Assembly (NCBI RefSeq): GCF_002953715.1
Contig: NZ_CP025012.1
Location: forward strand, 1,674,001 to 1,738,000
Origin: Rhizobium leguminosarum
GTDB lineage: Bacteria; Pseudomonadota; Alphaproteobacteria; Rhizobiales; Rhizobiaceae
Reading direction: 5' to 3'
Length of the DNA: 64,000 nucleotides
Shown: positions 7,959-16,674 of the stretch, piece by piece
Layout of the letters: every line of letters starts with the position of its first letter
Numbering within the stretch: position 1 is the first letter of the stretch
Translations under genes and position numbers: made by a program
Notes under the pieces: generated by a model
Told to the model about the DNA's origin: nothing
Databases searched by the model: none
The model's input: the letters and a program-made list of their open reading frames with translations, nothing else

Positions 7959-9035
7959 ATGGCCGATACCGATCTCGCGACTGTTCAAAATGCCGCCCTG
8001 CCGGTTGTTGTCGCCGATCCGGCGGAAATTGCCCGCATTTCCGGTAGCATCAATATCACCGACCGCGCCGGCATCTCGGTCTATGGTGACCGCGCCCAGC
8101 AGGCGGTCAGCGATTATGCCGACAGGATCCTGCGCGAAGTCCGCAACAAGGACCTCGGCGATGTCGGCCGCCTGCTGACCGACATCATCCTCAAATCGAA
8201 GAGCCTGGATCCGGCGTCATTGAAGGATAAGGGTTTCCTCAGTCGCATGTTTCTCTCGGCCAAGGCCCGGCTCGAACGCTTCAAGGCGGAATTCGAGGAT
8301 GTGGCCGGCCAGATCGACCGGATCGGCCTCGAGCTCGACCGTCACAAGGATACGCTGAGGCGCGACATCGCGCTGCTCGACGACCTGCATGAGGAAACCC
8401 GGCAATCGATCATGCGGCTCGAGGCCTATGTCCAGGCCGGCAAGACTTTCGCCGAGCATTTTCGCAGCGTCGAGCTGCCGAGACTGAAGGCGCAAGCCGA
8501 GGCGGCGGCAACGGGCCCCGGCGGGGGCATGTTGGAGGCGCAGACTTATCAGGACAGCCTGCAGGCGCTCGACCGGCTGGAAAAGCGGGTCTTCTACCTG
8601 CAGCAGGCCCGCCAGCTCGGTATCCAGCAATTGCCGCAGATCCGCATCGTTCAGGCGGGCGACGAAACGCTGATCGAGAACCTGCAGGCGACTTCGGCGC
8701 TGACGGTTCCGGCCTGGAAGCAGAAGATGGTGATCCTGCTCGGCCTGACGCGGCAGAAATCGGCGCTCGACCTGCAGAAGGCGGTGACCGATGCCACCAA
8801 CGACATGATCCGCCAGGCATCCGAGATGATGAAGGATCAGGCGATCGCCATCGAGCAACAGTCGCAGCGCGGCATCGTCGATATCGACACGCTCGCCAAG
8901 GCGAACAGGGATCTGATCGACACGATATCAGGCGTGCTGCAGGTTCAGGAGGAGGGCCGGCGAAAGCGGGCGCTCGCCGAGCAGCAGATGGAGCAGATGA
9001 CGATCGAACTCAAGAAGGCGATGACCCAGGCGTGA
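7959..9035 (+). CDS. TelA / toxic anion resistance family protein
   Basis: 358 residues (from ATG 7959; a TTG five codons earlier is possible). It has the TelA (PF05816) pattern of long amphipathic helices: a short N-terminal region, a coiled-coil body with LERFKAEFEDVAGQIDRIGLELDRH near 110 and RRDIALLDDLHEETRQSIMRLE near 135, and the central QLPQIRIVQAGDETLIENLQ block, ending in another coiled coil. No signal peptide or membrane segment is seen. TelA proteins are linked to tellurite and other envelope stresses but their molecular activity is unknown. It overlaps the next gene by GTGA and leads a four-gene unit with the VWA lipoprotein, an XpaC-like protein and a second binding-like protein. 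Confidence 0.88.
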   Translation: MADTDLATVQNAALPVVVADPAEIARISGSINITDRAGISVYGDRAQQAVSDYADRILREVRNKDLGDVGRLLTDIILKSKSLDPASLKDKGFLSRMFLSAKARLERFKAEFEDVAGQIDRIGLELDRHKDTLRRDIALLDDLHEETRQSIMRLEAYVQAGKTFAEHFRSVELPRLKAQAEAAATGPGGGMLEAQTYQDSLQALDRLEKRVFYLQQARQLGIQQLPQIRIVQAGDETLIENLQATSALTVPAWKQKMVILLGLTRQKSALDLQKAVTDATNDMIRQASEMMKDQAIAIEQQSQRGIVDIDTLAKANRDLIDTISGVLQVQEEGRRKRALAEQQMEQMTIELKKAMTQA

Positions 9036-10618
9036 TCGGCAAGATGACGATGCGAGCACTGCTTTCAGGCCTGGCACTTCTTGCCGCTCTGCCTCTTGCC
9101 GGCTGCAATCCCTTCGGTCAGGGGCCGGATTTCTCGATCGTATCGGGGTCGGAGAACACCGTTCTACAGCCGATCGTCGAGGAATTCTGCAAGCAGAAGA
9201 ACGCCACCTGCACCTTCAAATATGAAGGCACGCTCGATATCGGCCTGGCGCTGCAGAGCGACCAGGGTGTCGCGCAGGATGCGGTTTGGCCGGCCTCCAG
9301 CGTCTGGGTCGACATGTTCGACACCAAGCGCCGCGTCAAGAGCCTGACCTCGATCGCTCAGACGCCGGTGGTCTTGGGTATACGCAGATCGAAGGCGCAA
9401 CAGCTTGGCTGGATCGGCAAGGATGTCTTCATGAAAGACATTCTCGCTGCCGTCGAGAGCGGATCACTGAAGTTCCTGATGACTTCGGCGACGCAATCCA
9501 ATTCGGGCGCCAGCGCCTATCTCGCCATGCTGTCGAGCGCGCTCGGCAACAAACCGGTGATCGAACCCGGCGACCTCGACGACAGACACGTCCAGGAGAG
9601 CGTCCGGTCGCTGCTTTCAGGAGTCGTGCGCTCTTCCGGCTCCTCCGGCTGGCTTGCCGATCTCTACGTCGAATCCGCCGGCAAGGGCACGGTCTATGAC
9701 GCGATGTGGAATTACGAGGCGGTGCTGAAGGAAACCAACGACAAGCTCGCCGCCCTGTCGCAGGAACCGCTTTACGCGATCTATCCGGCTGATGGTGTGG
9801 CCATGGCGGATTCGCCGATCGGTTTCGTCGATCATGGCCGCGGTGCCGAAGTCCAGACCTTCTTCAACGATCTGCTCGCCTATCTGAGCTCGGCCCCGGT
9901 GCAGCAGCGCATCGCCGATACCGGCCGGCGCATTCCGCTGACCGGCGTTGCCGCAAAACCGGACCCAAGCTGGAATTTCGATCCCGCTCGGCTCGTGACC
10001 GCGATCCGCATGCCGGAGGCGGGCGTCATCCGCCAGGCGCTCACCCTTTATCAGGCAGCACTGCGCAAGCCGTCGCTGACCGCGCTCTGCCTCGATTTTT
10101 CAGGCTCGATGCAGGGTGACGGCGAGGACCAACTGCAGAAGGCGATGCGTTTCCTGTTGACACCAGATGAAGCGAGCAAGGTGCTGGTGCAATGGTCGCC
10201 CGCCGATCAGATCATCGTCATTCCTTTCGACGGCAGCGTGCGCAACACCTTCATGGCGAGTGGAAACCCGCTGGAGCAGCAAGGGCTGCTGAACGAAATT
10301 TCCCGACAGAAGGCCGATGGCGGCACCAACATGTATGCCTGCGCCGAACAGGCCCTGCGGCAGATTGCCCGAACCGACAGGCTCTCGACCTATCTGCCTG
10401 CCATCGTCATCATGACCGACGGCAAGTCCGATGATCAAAGCCAGGCTTTTATGCGCGCATGGAACGCGACGGAGCCGCATGTGCCGATCTTCGGCATCAC
10501 ATTCGGCGATGCCGACAAGACCCAGCTCGACAGCCTCGCCAAGCTGACCTCAGCGCGCGTCTTCGACGGCGGTTCGGATCTCGCCACCGCCTTCCGCACG
10601 GCGCGAGGCTACAATTAG
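9032..10618 (+). CDS. Lipoprotein: binding-protein-like domain fused to a VWA domain
   Basis: 528 residues. The lipobox LAGC places the lipidated Cys at residue 25, so the protein should be anchored in the envelope. Residues about 33-320 look like a periplasmic solute-binding fold (DAVWPASSVWVDMF near 84, TSATQSNSGASAYLAML near 151, YAIYPADGVAMADSPIGFVD near 248). Residues about 345-528 form a von Willebrand A domain with an intact metal site: DFSGS at 355-359, Thr 432 in GGTNMY and Asp 463 in MTDGKSDD. This suggests a metal-dependent protein-binding module tied to a ligand sensor. The GTG start overlaps the telA stop. Its binding-like part resembles the product at 11243-12349, which lacks VWA. 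Ligand and partner are unknown. Confidence 0.8.
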   Translation: MIGKMTMRALLSGLALLAALPLAGCNPFGQGPDFSIVSGSENTVLQPIVEEFCKQKNATCTFKYEGTLDIGLALQSDQGVAQDAVWPASSVWVDMFDTKRRVKSLTSIAQTPVVLGIRRSKAQQLGWIGKDVFMKDILAAVESGSLKFLMTSATQSNSGASAYLAMLSSALGNKPVIEPGDLDDRHVQESVRSLLSGVVRSSGSSGWLADLYVESAGKGTVYDAMWNYEAVLKETNDKLAALSQEPLYAIYPADGVAMADSPIGFVDHGRGAEVQTFFNDLLAYLSSAPVQQRIADTGRRIPLTGVAAKPDPSWNFDPARLVTAIRMPEAGVIRQALTLYQAALRKPSLTALCLDFSGSMQGDGEDQLQKAMRFLLTPDEASKVLVQWSPADQIIVIPFDGSVRNTFMASGNPLEQQGLLNEISRQKADGGTNMYACAEQALRQIARTDRLSTYLPAIVIMTDGKSDDQSQAFMRAWNATEPHVPIFGITFGDADKTQLDSLAKLTSARVFDGGSDLATAFRTARGYN

Positions 10619-10625
10619 GACAGGC

Positions 10626-11243
10626 ATGCGCAACTGGCTCGGCAATGACGGCAACTGGATCGTGGCGGGACTGGCGGCGGCAATCACCGTGCCGCTCTTG
10701 AGCTTTGTCGCCGGCATGCCCTTCTGGATCGCCGTCATCATAGCCCTTCTGGTCTTTGCCGGCCTCGTCATTCTGCTTGCGCCGCGCCGGCTGTTCGAAG
10801 GCCTCGATATCAAGAGCATCGGCAGCGGACGCATCGCCTTTGCCCGCGACCTGCTGGAGGCCGCCGTTCCCTTTGCCAAACGCCTGGAGACTGCAGCGGA
10901 TGCGATCGGTGACAAGCGGATGGCAGCCGCTGTCCGGCATCTCGCTGAGATTGCCGCCGATGTCTTTCGCAAGGTCGAGGCCAAGCCCGAAAGCGCCAAT
11001 GCCGTGCGGCGGTTCCTCTCCTACTATCTGCCGCGTGCCGCCGAGGTGGCGGAGGGTTTTGCCGTCATCGAGGCCAAGCGCGTTCCCGACCCCAAGCAAC
11101 TGGAGGAAGTGCGCAGCGTGCTGGTCAAGCTCGAAGAGGCCTTCGTCCACTATGCCGACAGCCTGGTCGATGAGGAACTCGGCACGCTCGACACCGATCT
11201 GCGCCTCATTCAGGCATCGCTCAAAGAGGATATCGGACGCTGA
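10626..11243 (+). CDS. XpaC-like membrane protein (5-bromo-4-chloroindolyl phosphate hydrolysis family)
   Basis: 205 residues with two membrane helices near the N-terminus (WIVAGLAAAITVPLLSFVAG and WIAVIIALLVFAGLVILLA, about 11-52) followed by a helical cytoplasmic domain with alternating charged heptads up to LIQASLKEDIGR. This topology and pairing with TelA match the XpaC (PF10112) family; in Bacillus xpaC is next to a telA homologue. The biochemical name of the family comes from an old phenotype and does not prove phosphatase activity. It starts 7 bases after the VWA gene and its TGA overlaps the ATG of the next gene. Confidence 0.7.
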   Translation: MRNWLGNDGNWIVAGLAAAITVPLLSFVAGMPFWIAVIIALLVFAGLVILLAPRRLFEGLDIKSIGSGRIAFARDLLEAAVPFAKRLETAADAIGDKRMAAAVRHLAEIAADVFRKVEAKPESANAVRRFLSYYLPRAAEVAEGFAVIEAKRVPDPKQLEEVRSVLVKLEEAFVHYADSLVDEELGTLDTDLRLIQASLKEDIGR

Positions 11244-12349
11244 TGGCCCTTTCTCGTCGCGCCTTTGGAGTGGGACTGCTCGGAGCCGGCGTCGTCGGCA
11301 CCGGCGGTTATTTCGCCGTCCGGGATCGGCCGGAATTGCAAGGCCTGCTCGGCAGCCGCACGACGTTGTTCGGCTTCGTCGGCGGTGAGAAGGAGGCCTT
11401 CCTCGCCGACCCCGACGTCGTCAGGGCGCTCGGCGGATACGGATTGACGGTGGACAGCCGCGTGGCCGGCTCCGTCGAGATGGTCCGCGAACAGGCGCTG
11501 CTGTCGCAGCATCCGCAATTCCTCTGGCCGTCCTCCTCGATCATGGTCGATATCGCCAGGCAAAACGGCATTTCTATCCGCAACGACCGCGTTGTGCTGA
11601 ACACGCCCATCGTCGTCTATTCCTGGCAGCCCGTTGTCGATGGATTGATGAAAGCGGGATTGGTGACGGTGACGAACGATGGCCATCATCAGCTCGACCT
11701 CAAGGCGCTGCTTGATGCGATCCTTGCCGGATCCGACTGGTCGAAGCTCGGCGTCAATTCGCTCTATGGCCGCGCCCGCATCGTCTCGACCGATCCCAAC
11801 CGCTCGAATTCCGGCTTCATGTTCGCAGGCCTGGTGCTCAGCCTTTTCAGCGGCAATGTCGCGACATCAGGCGACCTCGCAACCTTCGGCGGCAAGGTGC
11901 AGGCGATCTTCCGCAACATGGGCTTCAAGTCGCCGTCGTCAGGCAAACTTTTCGATCAGTATCTCGCAGGCGGCCTCGGCGGTGAGCCGATGATCGTCGG
12001 CTATGAGAACCAGCTGGTCGAATGGATCCTCGCCGATCCCGCGCGCTGGGACCGCATCAAGGCGAGTGCCGGCGCAAAGCCGGTGGTGCTCTATCCGCGT
12101 CCGACCGTCTATTCAGCGCATCCGCTGATCGTCGTCGACGAGAATGCCAACCGGCTGATCGAAGCGCTGTCCAGCCCGAAGCTCCAGGAACTTGCGTGGA
12201 CGAGGCATGGCTTCCGCGGTCCGCTGGGGACCGCCACCGGCAACGCCGACAGCGCGATTGGCACCTTGCTGCCGGCCGAGGTCGATGCCATCCTGCCGAT
12301 GCCGGACGCAGGCGTCATGCTGTCGCTGCTGCCGACGCTGGCAAGCTGA
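11243..12349 (+). CDS. Binding-protein-like protein of the TelA operon
   Basis: 368 residues. The N-terminus SRRAFGVGLLGAGVVGTGGYF has two arginines before a hydrophobic stretch, which could be a Tat-type signal or an uncleaved anchor. The rest resembles extracellular solute-binding proteins and is a relative of the first domain of the 9032 product: compare FLWPSSSIMVDIA with AVWPASSVWVDMF, RSNSGFMFAGLVLS with QSNSGASAYLAMLS, and VVLYPRPTVYSAHPLIVVDE with YAIYPADGVAMADSPIGFVD. No permease or ATPase gene is nearby, so a transport role is not supported; a sensing or scaffold role with TelA is inference. Last gene of the four-gene unit. Confidence 0.7.
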   Translation: MALSRRAFGVGLLGAGVVGTGGYFAVRDRPELQGLLGSRTTLFGFVGGEKEAFLADPDVVRALGGYGLTVDSRVAGSVEMVREQALLSQHPQFLWPSSSIMVDIARQNGISIRNDRVVLNTPIVVYSWQPVVDGLMKAGLVTVTNDGHHQLDLKALLDAILAGSDWSKLGVNSLYGRARIVSTDPNRSNSGFMFAGLVLSLFSGNVATSGDLATFGGKVQAIFRNMGFKSPSSGKLFDQYLAGGLGGEPMIVGYENQLVEWILADPARWDRIKASAGAKPVVLYPRPTVYSAHPLIVVDENANRLIEALSSPKLQELAWTRHGFRGPLGTATGNADSAIGTLLPAEVDAILPMPDAGVMLSLLPTLAS

Positions 12350-12372
12350 GCCAGGTTTTTTCGGCATAAGCC

Positions 12373-12401
12373 TTGCTTTTGCGCCAAATCGAATGTATGG
12401 G
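12373..12401 (+). promoter_or_regulatory. Putative rpsB promoter
   Basis: TTGCTT (12373-12378), 17 bases, TATGGG (12396-12401). This would give an rpsB leader of about 120 bases, long enough to hold a ribosomal-protein regulatory structure, although no known S2 leader motif is recognised by eye. Confidence 0.35.
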
Positions 12402-12527
12402 CACCGGCATTCCACACGTAAGGCATGGGATCGTCCGGGAGAAATCCGGGCTGTTCCGACCGGTGGCATCCTCGAAGAGGGTGCTGTTCGCCTTGCGGAG
12501 GTTCAACCGGAAAAGGAGTAACAAGGC

Positions 12528-13295
12528 ATGGCATTGCCTGATTTTTCTATGCGCCAGCTTCTTGAGGCAGGCGTTCACTTCGGCCACCAGACGCATCGCT
12601 GGAACCCGAAGATGAAGCCGTACATCTTCGGCGATCGCAACAACATTCACATCATCGATCTGGCCCAGACCGTTCCGATGCTGTCGCGCGCCCTTCAGGT
12701 CGTCAGCGACACCGTTGCCCGCGGCGGCCGCGTTCTCTTCGTCGGCACCAAGCGCCAGGCGTCTGAGATCATTGCCGACAGCGCCAAGCGCTCGGCCCAG
12801 TACTACGTCAACTCGCGCTGGCTCGGCGGCATGATGACGAACTGGAAGACGATCTCCAACTCGATCCAGCGCCTGCGCAAGCTCGACGAGATCCTGAACG
12901 GCGAAGCCCAGGGCTTCACCAAGAAGGAACGCCTGAACCTCGAGCGCGAGCGTGAAAAGCTCGACAAGGCCCTCGGCGGTATCCGCGATATGGGCGGCAC
13001 GCCTGACCTGATGTTCATCATCGACACCAACAAGGAAAAGATCGCGATCGACGAAGCCAAGCGCCTCGGCATCCCGGTTGTCGCCATCATCGATTCGAAC
13101 TGCGATCCGGACCTGATCGACTATCCGATCCCGGGTAACGACGACGCATCGCGCGCGATCGCTCTTTACTGCGAGCTGATCTCCCGCGCCGCCATCGACG
13201 GTATCGCGCGTCAGCAGGGCTCTTCCGGCCGCGATCTCGGCGCATCCTCCGAGCTTCCGGTCGAACCGGCTCTCGAGGAAGCAGCCGAAGGCTGA
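12528..13295 (+). CDS. rpsB: 30S ribosomal protein S2
   Basis: 255 residues, the usual size. Starts [39 protein letters not shown] is the conserved S2 N-terminal signature and [19 protein letters not shown] the second. S2 binds the 30S head-body junction with S1. AAGGAG stands 7 bases ahead of the ATG. It opens the rpsB-tsf-pyrH-frr cluster. A perfect hairpin follows the stop at 13304-13323. Confidence 0.98.
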   Translation: MALPDFSMRQLLEAGVHFGHQTHRWNPKMKPYIFGDRNNIHIIDLAQTVPMLSRALQVVSDTVARGGRVLFVGTKRQASEIIADSAKRSAQYYVNSRWLGGMMTNWKTISNSIQRLRKLDEILNGEAQGFTKKERLNLEREREKLDKALGGIRDMGGTPDLMFIIDTNKEKIAIDEAKRLGIPVVAIIDSNCDPDLIDYPIPGNDDASRAIALYCELISRAAIDGIARQQGSSGRDLGASSELPVEPALEEAAEG

Positions 13296-13303
13296 TGAAA
13301 GCG

Positions 13304-13323
13304 GGCGGATCGAAAGATCCGCC
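13304..13323 (+). promoter_or_regulatory. Hairpin after rpsB (probable attenuator/processing element)
   Basis: GGCGGATC-GAAA-GATCCGCC is a perfect 8 bp stem with a GNRA tetraloop, 8 bases after the rpsB stop. No T tract follows, so it is not a standard intrinsic terminator; stabilisation of the rpsB 3' end or partial attenuation before tsf is inferred. Confidence 0.6.
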
Positions 13324-13535
13324 AAAGCTTACAGAGACTGGGAAAGGCCGCTCGCGACTCATCGAAGTTCGGCGGCCTTGCCTGTTTCAGGGCGAAGGCA
13401 TCAGGCTCTTCGCCAGAGAAGTTTCGTTATGGCGCGTCTTCATCACGCTGTCATACATACAGGTACATTTCGTGCCTCAATCCGGTGCTGAGCCGCGCTT
13501 TACGGCCCACCGTATGAACCGACAAGAGGAAGCTA

Positions 13536-14462
13536 ATGAGCGAGATTACGGCTGCAATGGTGAAGGAACTGCGCGAAAAGACCGGCGCAGGCATGATGGA
13601 CTGCAAGAAGGCTCTTGCTGAAACCGGTGGCGACATGGAAGCGGCGATCGACTGGCTGCGCGCCAAGGGCATCGCCAAGGCCGACAAGAAGTCCGGCCGC
13701 ACCGCTGCCGAAGGCCTCATCGGCGTTTCGAGCCAGGGCACCAAGGCCGTCGTCGTCGAAGTCAATTCCGAAACCGACTTCGTCGCCCGTAACGATGCCT
13801 TCCAGGAACTCGTCCGTGGCATCGCCAAGGTCGCCGTCTCGACCGACGGCACTGTCGACGCCGTTGCCGCTGCGACCTACCCGGCATCCGGCAAGTCCGT
13901 GTCCGACACCATCAAGGATGCGATCGCAACGATCGGCGAGAACATGAACCTGCGCCGTTCGACCGCTCTATCCGTCGAGGACGGCGTCGTCGCCACCTAT
14001 ATCCACAATGCTGTTTCCGACGGCCTCGGCAAGCTCGGCGTTCTCGTTGCGCTGAAGTCGACTGGCGACAAGGAAGCCCTGAATGCCATCGGCCGTCAGG
14101 TCGCCATGCACATCGCGGCGACCGCGCCGCTGGCGATCCGGCCGGAAGAAGTCGATGCCGCCGTCGCCGAGCGCGAGCGCAACGTCTTCATCGAGCAGTC
14201 GCGCGCTTCCGGCAAGCCTGACAACATCATCGAAAAGATGGTCGAAGGCCGCATGCGCAAGTTCTTCGAGGAAGTCGCTCTTCTCTCGCAGGCTTTCGTC
14301 ATCAATCCGGATCTGACGGTCGCCGCCGCCATCAAGGAAGCTGAAAAGGCCGTCGGCGCGCCGATCGAAGTTGCCGGCATGGCCCGTCTGCTGCTCGGCG
14401 AAGGCGTCGAGAAGGAAGAGACCGATTTCGCGGCCGAAGTTGCGGCTGCCGTCAAGGGTTGA
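13536..14462 (+). CDS. tsf: Elongation factor Ts
   Basis: 308-residue guanine-nucleotide exchange factor for EF-Tu. Visible signatures are [18 protein letters not shown] near residue 10 and [18 protein letters not shown] near 75, containing the TDFVARN motif that contacts EF-Tu. GAGGAAGCTA precedes the ATG. It is 240 bases after rpsB, a spacing that allows separate regulation, and is followed by a strong hairpin. Confidence 0.98.
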   Translation: MSEITAAMVKELREKTGAGMMDCKKALAETGGDMEAAIDWLRAKGIAKADKKSGRTAAEGLIGVSSQGTKAVVVEVNSETDFVARNDAFQELVRGIAKVAVSTDGTVDAVAAATYPASGKSVSDTIKDAIATIGENMNLRRSTALSVEDGVVATYIHNAVSDGLGKLGVLVALKSTGDKEALNAIGRQVAMHIAATAPLAIRPEEVDAAVAERERNVFIEQSRASGKPDNIIEKMVEGRMRKFFEEVALLSQAFVINPDLTVAAAIKEAEKAVGAPIEVAGMARLLLGEGVEKEETDFAAEVAAAVKG

Positions 14463-14486
14463 TCTTCCAGCCATAATTGGGAAAAC

Positions 14487-14522
14487 ACGAAGGGCATCGC
14501 GTGACAACGCGGTGCCCTTCGT
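14487..14522 (+). terminator. Strong hairpin between tsf and pyrH
   Basis: A 15 bp stem (ACGAAGGGCATCGCG at 14487-14501 against 14508-14522, one G-T pair) closes a 6-base loop. No run of T follows, and pyrH begins 36 bases later, so it may be a leaky terminator or an mRNA boundary rather than a full stop. Confidence 0.6.
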
Positions 14523-14558
14523 GTATCGGGCATTCACGGCAATTTACGAGGAGCCAAG

Positions 14559-15281
14559 ATGTCTTCAGAGCCTGTCTATAAACGCGTTCTACTCAAGGCT
14601 TCCGGCGAAGCGCTCATGGGTGGCCAGGGTTTCGGGATCGATGTGACGGTGGCGGACCGCATTGCATCCGACATCGCCGAGGCACGGCATATGGGCGTGG
14701 AAGTCGGCGTCGTCGTCGGTGGCGGCAATATTTTCCGCGGTGTCGCGGTGGCGTCCAAGGGCGGCGATCGGGTCACCGGCGACCATATGGGGATGCTCGG
14801 CACCATCATCAACGCGCTGGCGCTGGCGACCTCGCTGCGCAAGCTGAACATCGATACGGTGGTGCTTTCGGCCATTTCCATGCCCGAGATCTGCGAGAGC
14901 TTTTCGCAGCGCGCAACCCTTTATCACCTGTCCATGGGACGCGTGGTGATTTTTGCCGGCGGCACCGGCAACCCCTTCTTCACCACCGATTCCGCCGCAG
15001 CACTTCGCGCCGCCGAAATGGGCGCGGAAGCGATCTTCAAGGGCACGCAGGTGGACGGCATCTATACCGCCGACCCGAAGAAATATCCCGATGCGACTCG
15101 CCTCGACCGGCTGACGCACCAGGAAGTGCTGGACAGGGGGCTTGCGGTGATGGACGTTGCCGCCGTGGCGCTCGCCAGGGAGAATTCCATTCCGATCATC
15201 GTCTTCTCGATCCACGAGAAGGGTGGTTTTGCTGAAATCTTGACGGGCGGTGGCCTCAAGACCATCGTCTCCGACAACTGA
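14559..15281 (+). CDS. pyrH: UMP kinase
   Basis: 240 residues of the bacterial hexameric UMP kinase (amino-acid kinase fold): YKRVLLKASGEALMG at the start (phosphate-binding KxSGE), VVGGGNIFRGV near 55, GGTGNPFFTTDSAAALRA near 132 and GTQVDGIYTADPKKYPDA near 163. It phosphorylates UMP for pyrimidine nucleotide and hence UDP-sugar synthesis. Preceded by GAGGAG. The place between tsf and frr is the classic bacterial order. Confidence 0.98.
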   Translation: MSSEPVYKRVLLKASGEALMGGQGFGIDVTVADRIASDIAEARHMGVEVGVVVGGGNIFRGVAVASKGGDRVTGDHMGMLGTIINALALATSLRKLNIDTVVLSAISMPEICESFSQRATLYHLSMGRVVIFAGGTGNPFFTTDSAAALRAAEMGAEAIFKGTQVDGIYTADPKKYPDATRLDRLTHQEVLDRGLAVMDVAAVALARENSIPIIVFSIHEKGGFAEILTGGGLKTIVSDN

Positions 15282-15332
15282 TAAAGCTGCGCCGCGGTTT
15301 CGGCGCAGCCCTCGCCAGACGGGAGCATCGAC

Positions 15333-15893
15333 ATGAGTGAAGGTATCGATATCAAGGAACTGAAGCGCCGCATGGACGGCGCGATTTCCGCATTCAAGGG
15401 CGACATTGCATCGCTGCGCACCGGCCGTGCTTCGGCCAACATCCTCGACCCGGTGACGATCGAGGCCTATGGTTCCCGCATGCCGCTGAACCAGGTCGCC
15501 AACATCACCGTGCCCGAGCCGCGCATGCTGTCGGTTTCCGTCTGGGATAAATCGATGGTCAGTGCCGTCGAGCGCGGCATCCGCGAATCCAATCTCGGCC
15601 TCAACCCGATCGTCGACGGCCAGAACCTGCGCATTCCGCTGCCGGAACTGAACGAGGAGCGCCGCAAGTCGCTCGTCAAGGTGGCGCACGACTATGCAGA
15701 AAAGAGCAAGGTGGCGATTCGCCATGTCCGCCGCGACGGCATGGACGGCCTGAAAAAAGCCGAAAAGGATGGCGTCATCGGCCAGGACGAGAGCCGGGCG
15801 CAGTCAGAACGTGTACAGAAGATGACGGACGAGACGATTTCCGAAATCGACCGCTTGCTTGGCGAGAAGGAAAAGGAAATCATGCAGGTCTAG
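15333..15893 (+). CDS. frr: Ribosome recycling factor
   Basis: 186 residues, standard length. The three-helix-bundle protein splits post-termination ribosomes with EF-G. Signatures include [20 protein letters not shown] near residue 28, [15 protein letters not shown] near 105 and an [10 protein letters not shown] segment near 128. Fifty-one bases after pyrH with GGGAG upstream. Confidence 0.98.
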   Translation: MSEGIDIKELKRRMDGAISAFKGDIASLRTGRASANILDPVTIEAYGSRMPLNQVANITVPEPRMLSVSVWDKSMVSAVERGIRESNLGLNPIVDGQNLRIPLPELNEERRKSLVKVAHDYAEKSKVAIRHVRRDGMDGLKKAEKDGVIGQDESRAQSERVQKMTDETISEIDRLLGEKEKEIMQV

Positions 15894-15930
15894 TGGATCT
15901 GTGCCTTTGCCTGGAAAGACCGGACGGGAA

Positions 15931-16674
15931 ATGTCGGAATCTATATTTGTGACTGTGCCAGAGCATGTTGCCATCATCATGGACGGCAATGGTCGTTGGG
16001 CCAAGCAGCGTGGTCTGCCGCGCACGATGGGCCATCGCAAGGGCGTCGAGGCGGTGCGCGAGACAGTACGCGCCGCCGGCGCAGCCGGCATAAAATATCT
16101 GACCCTCTTTGCCTTCTCCTCGGAGAACTGGCGCCGGCCCGAAGCCGAGGTCTCCGATCTGCTCGGCCTGCTCAAGGCATTCATCCGGCGCGACCTCGCC
16201 GAGCTCCATCGCCAGAACGTGCGGATCAAGGTGATCGGCGACCGCCACAGCCTGCGCAGCGACATTCTCGGCCTGCTGCTGGAGGCGGAGGAGACGACCA
16301 AGGACAACACGTCACTGACGCTCGTCATCGCCTTCAACTACGGCTCGCGCGACGAGATCGCCCGCGCCGTGGTGAGCCTCGCCCGGGATGTCGAGGCTGG
16401 CCGCCTGAGGGCGCAGGATATTACACCCGCGCTGATCAATGCCCGTCTCGATACGGCAGGTATCCCCGACCCGGATCTCATTATCCGCACCAGTGGCGAA
16501 GAGCGGCTTTCCAACTTCCTCCTCTGGCAGGCCGCCTATTCGGAATTCATCTTCCTTCCGGAATACTGGCCGGATTTCAGCCCTGAGATCTTCCGCTCGG
16601 CGCTTGAGACATTCGCCTCTCGCGACCGGCGCTTCGGCGGCCTGTCGTCGCAGGCGGCTGCGGTCGGCACCTGA
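15931..16674 (+). CDS. uppS: Undecaprenyl pyrophosphate synthase (isoprenyl transferase)
   Basis: 247 residues. Cis-prenyltransferase making the C55 carrier lipid for peptidoglycan and polysaccharides. [16 protein letters not shown] near residue 13 holds the catalytic Asp 18; [13 protein letters not shown] near 70 and [19 protein letters not shown] near 190 are the other signature blocks. The open frame extends upstream into frr to 15859, but ATG 15931 follows CGGGAA and gives the normal length. TGATG overlap with cdsA couples lipid-carrier and phospholipid precursor synthesis. Confidence 0.97.
   Translation: MSESIFVTVPEHVAIIMDGNGRWAKQRGLPRTMGHRKGVEAVRETVRAAGAAGIKYLTLFAFSSENWRRPEAEVSDLLGLLKAFIRRDLAELHRQNVRIKVIGDRHSLRSDILGLLLEAEETTKDNTSLTLVIAFNYGSRDEIARAVVSLARDVEAGRLRAQDITPALINARLDTAGIPDPDLIIRTSGEERLSNFLLWQAAYSEFIFLPEYWPDFSPEIFRSALETFASRDRRFGGLSSQAAAVGT

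Noticed and set aside
12373-12615. 80-codon frame ahead of rpsB
   Set aside because: Overlaps the rpsB start in another frame and the proposed promoter; no coding character.
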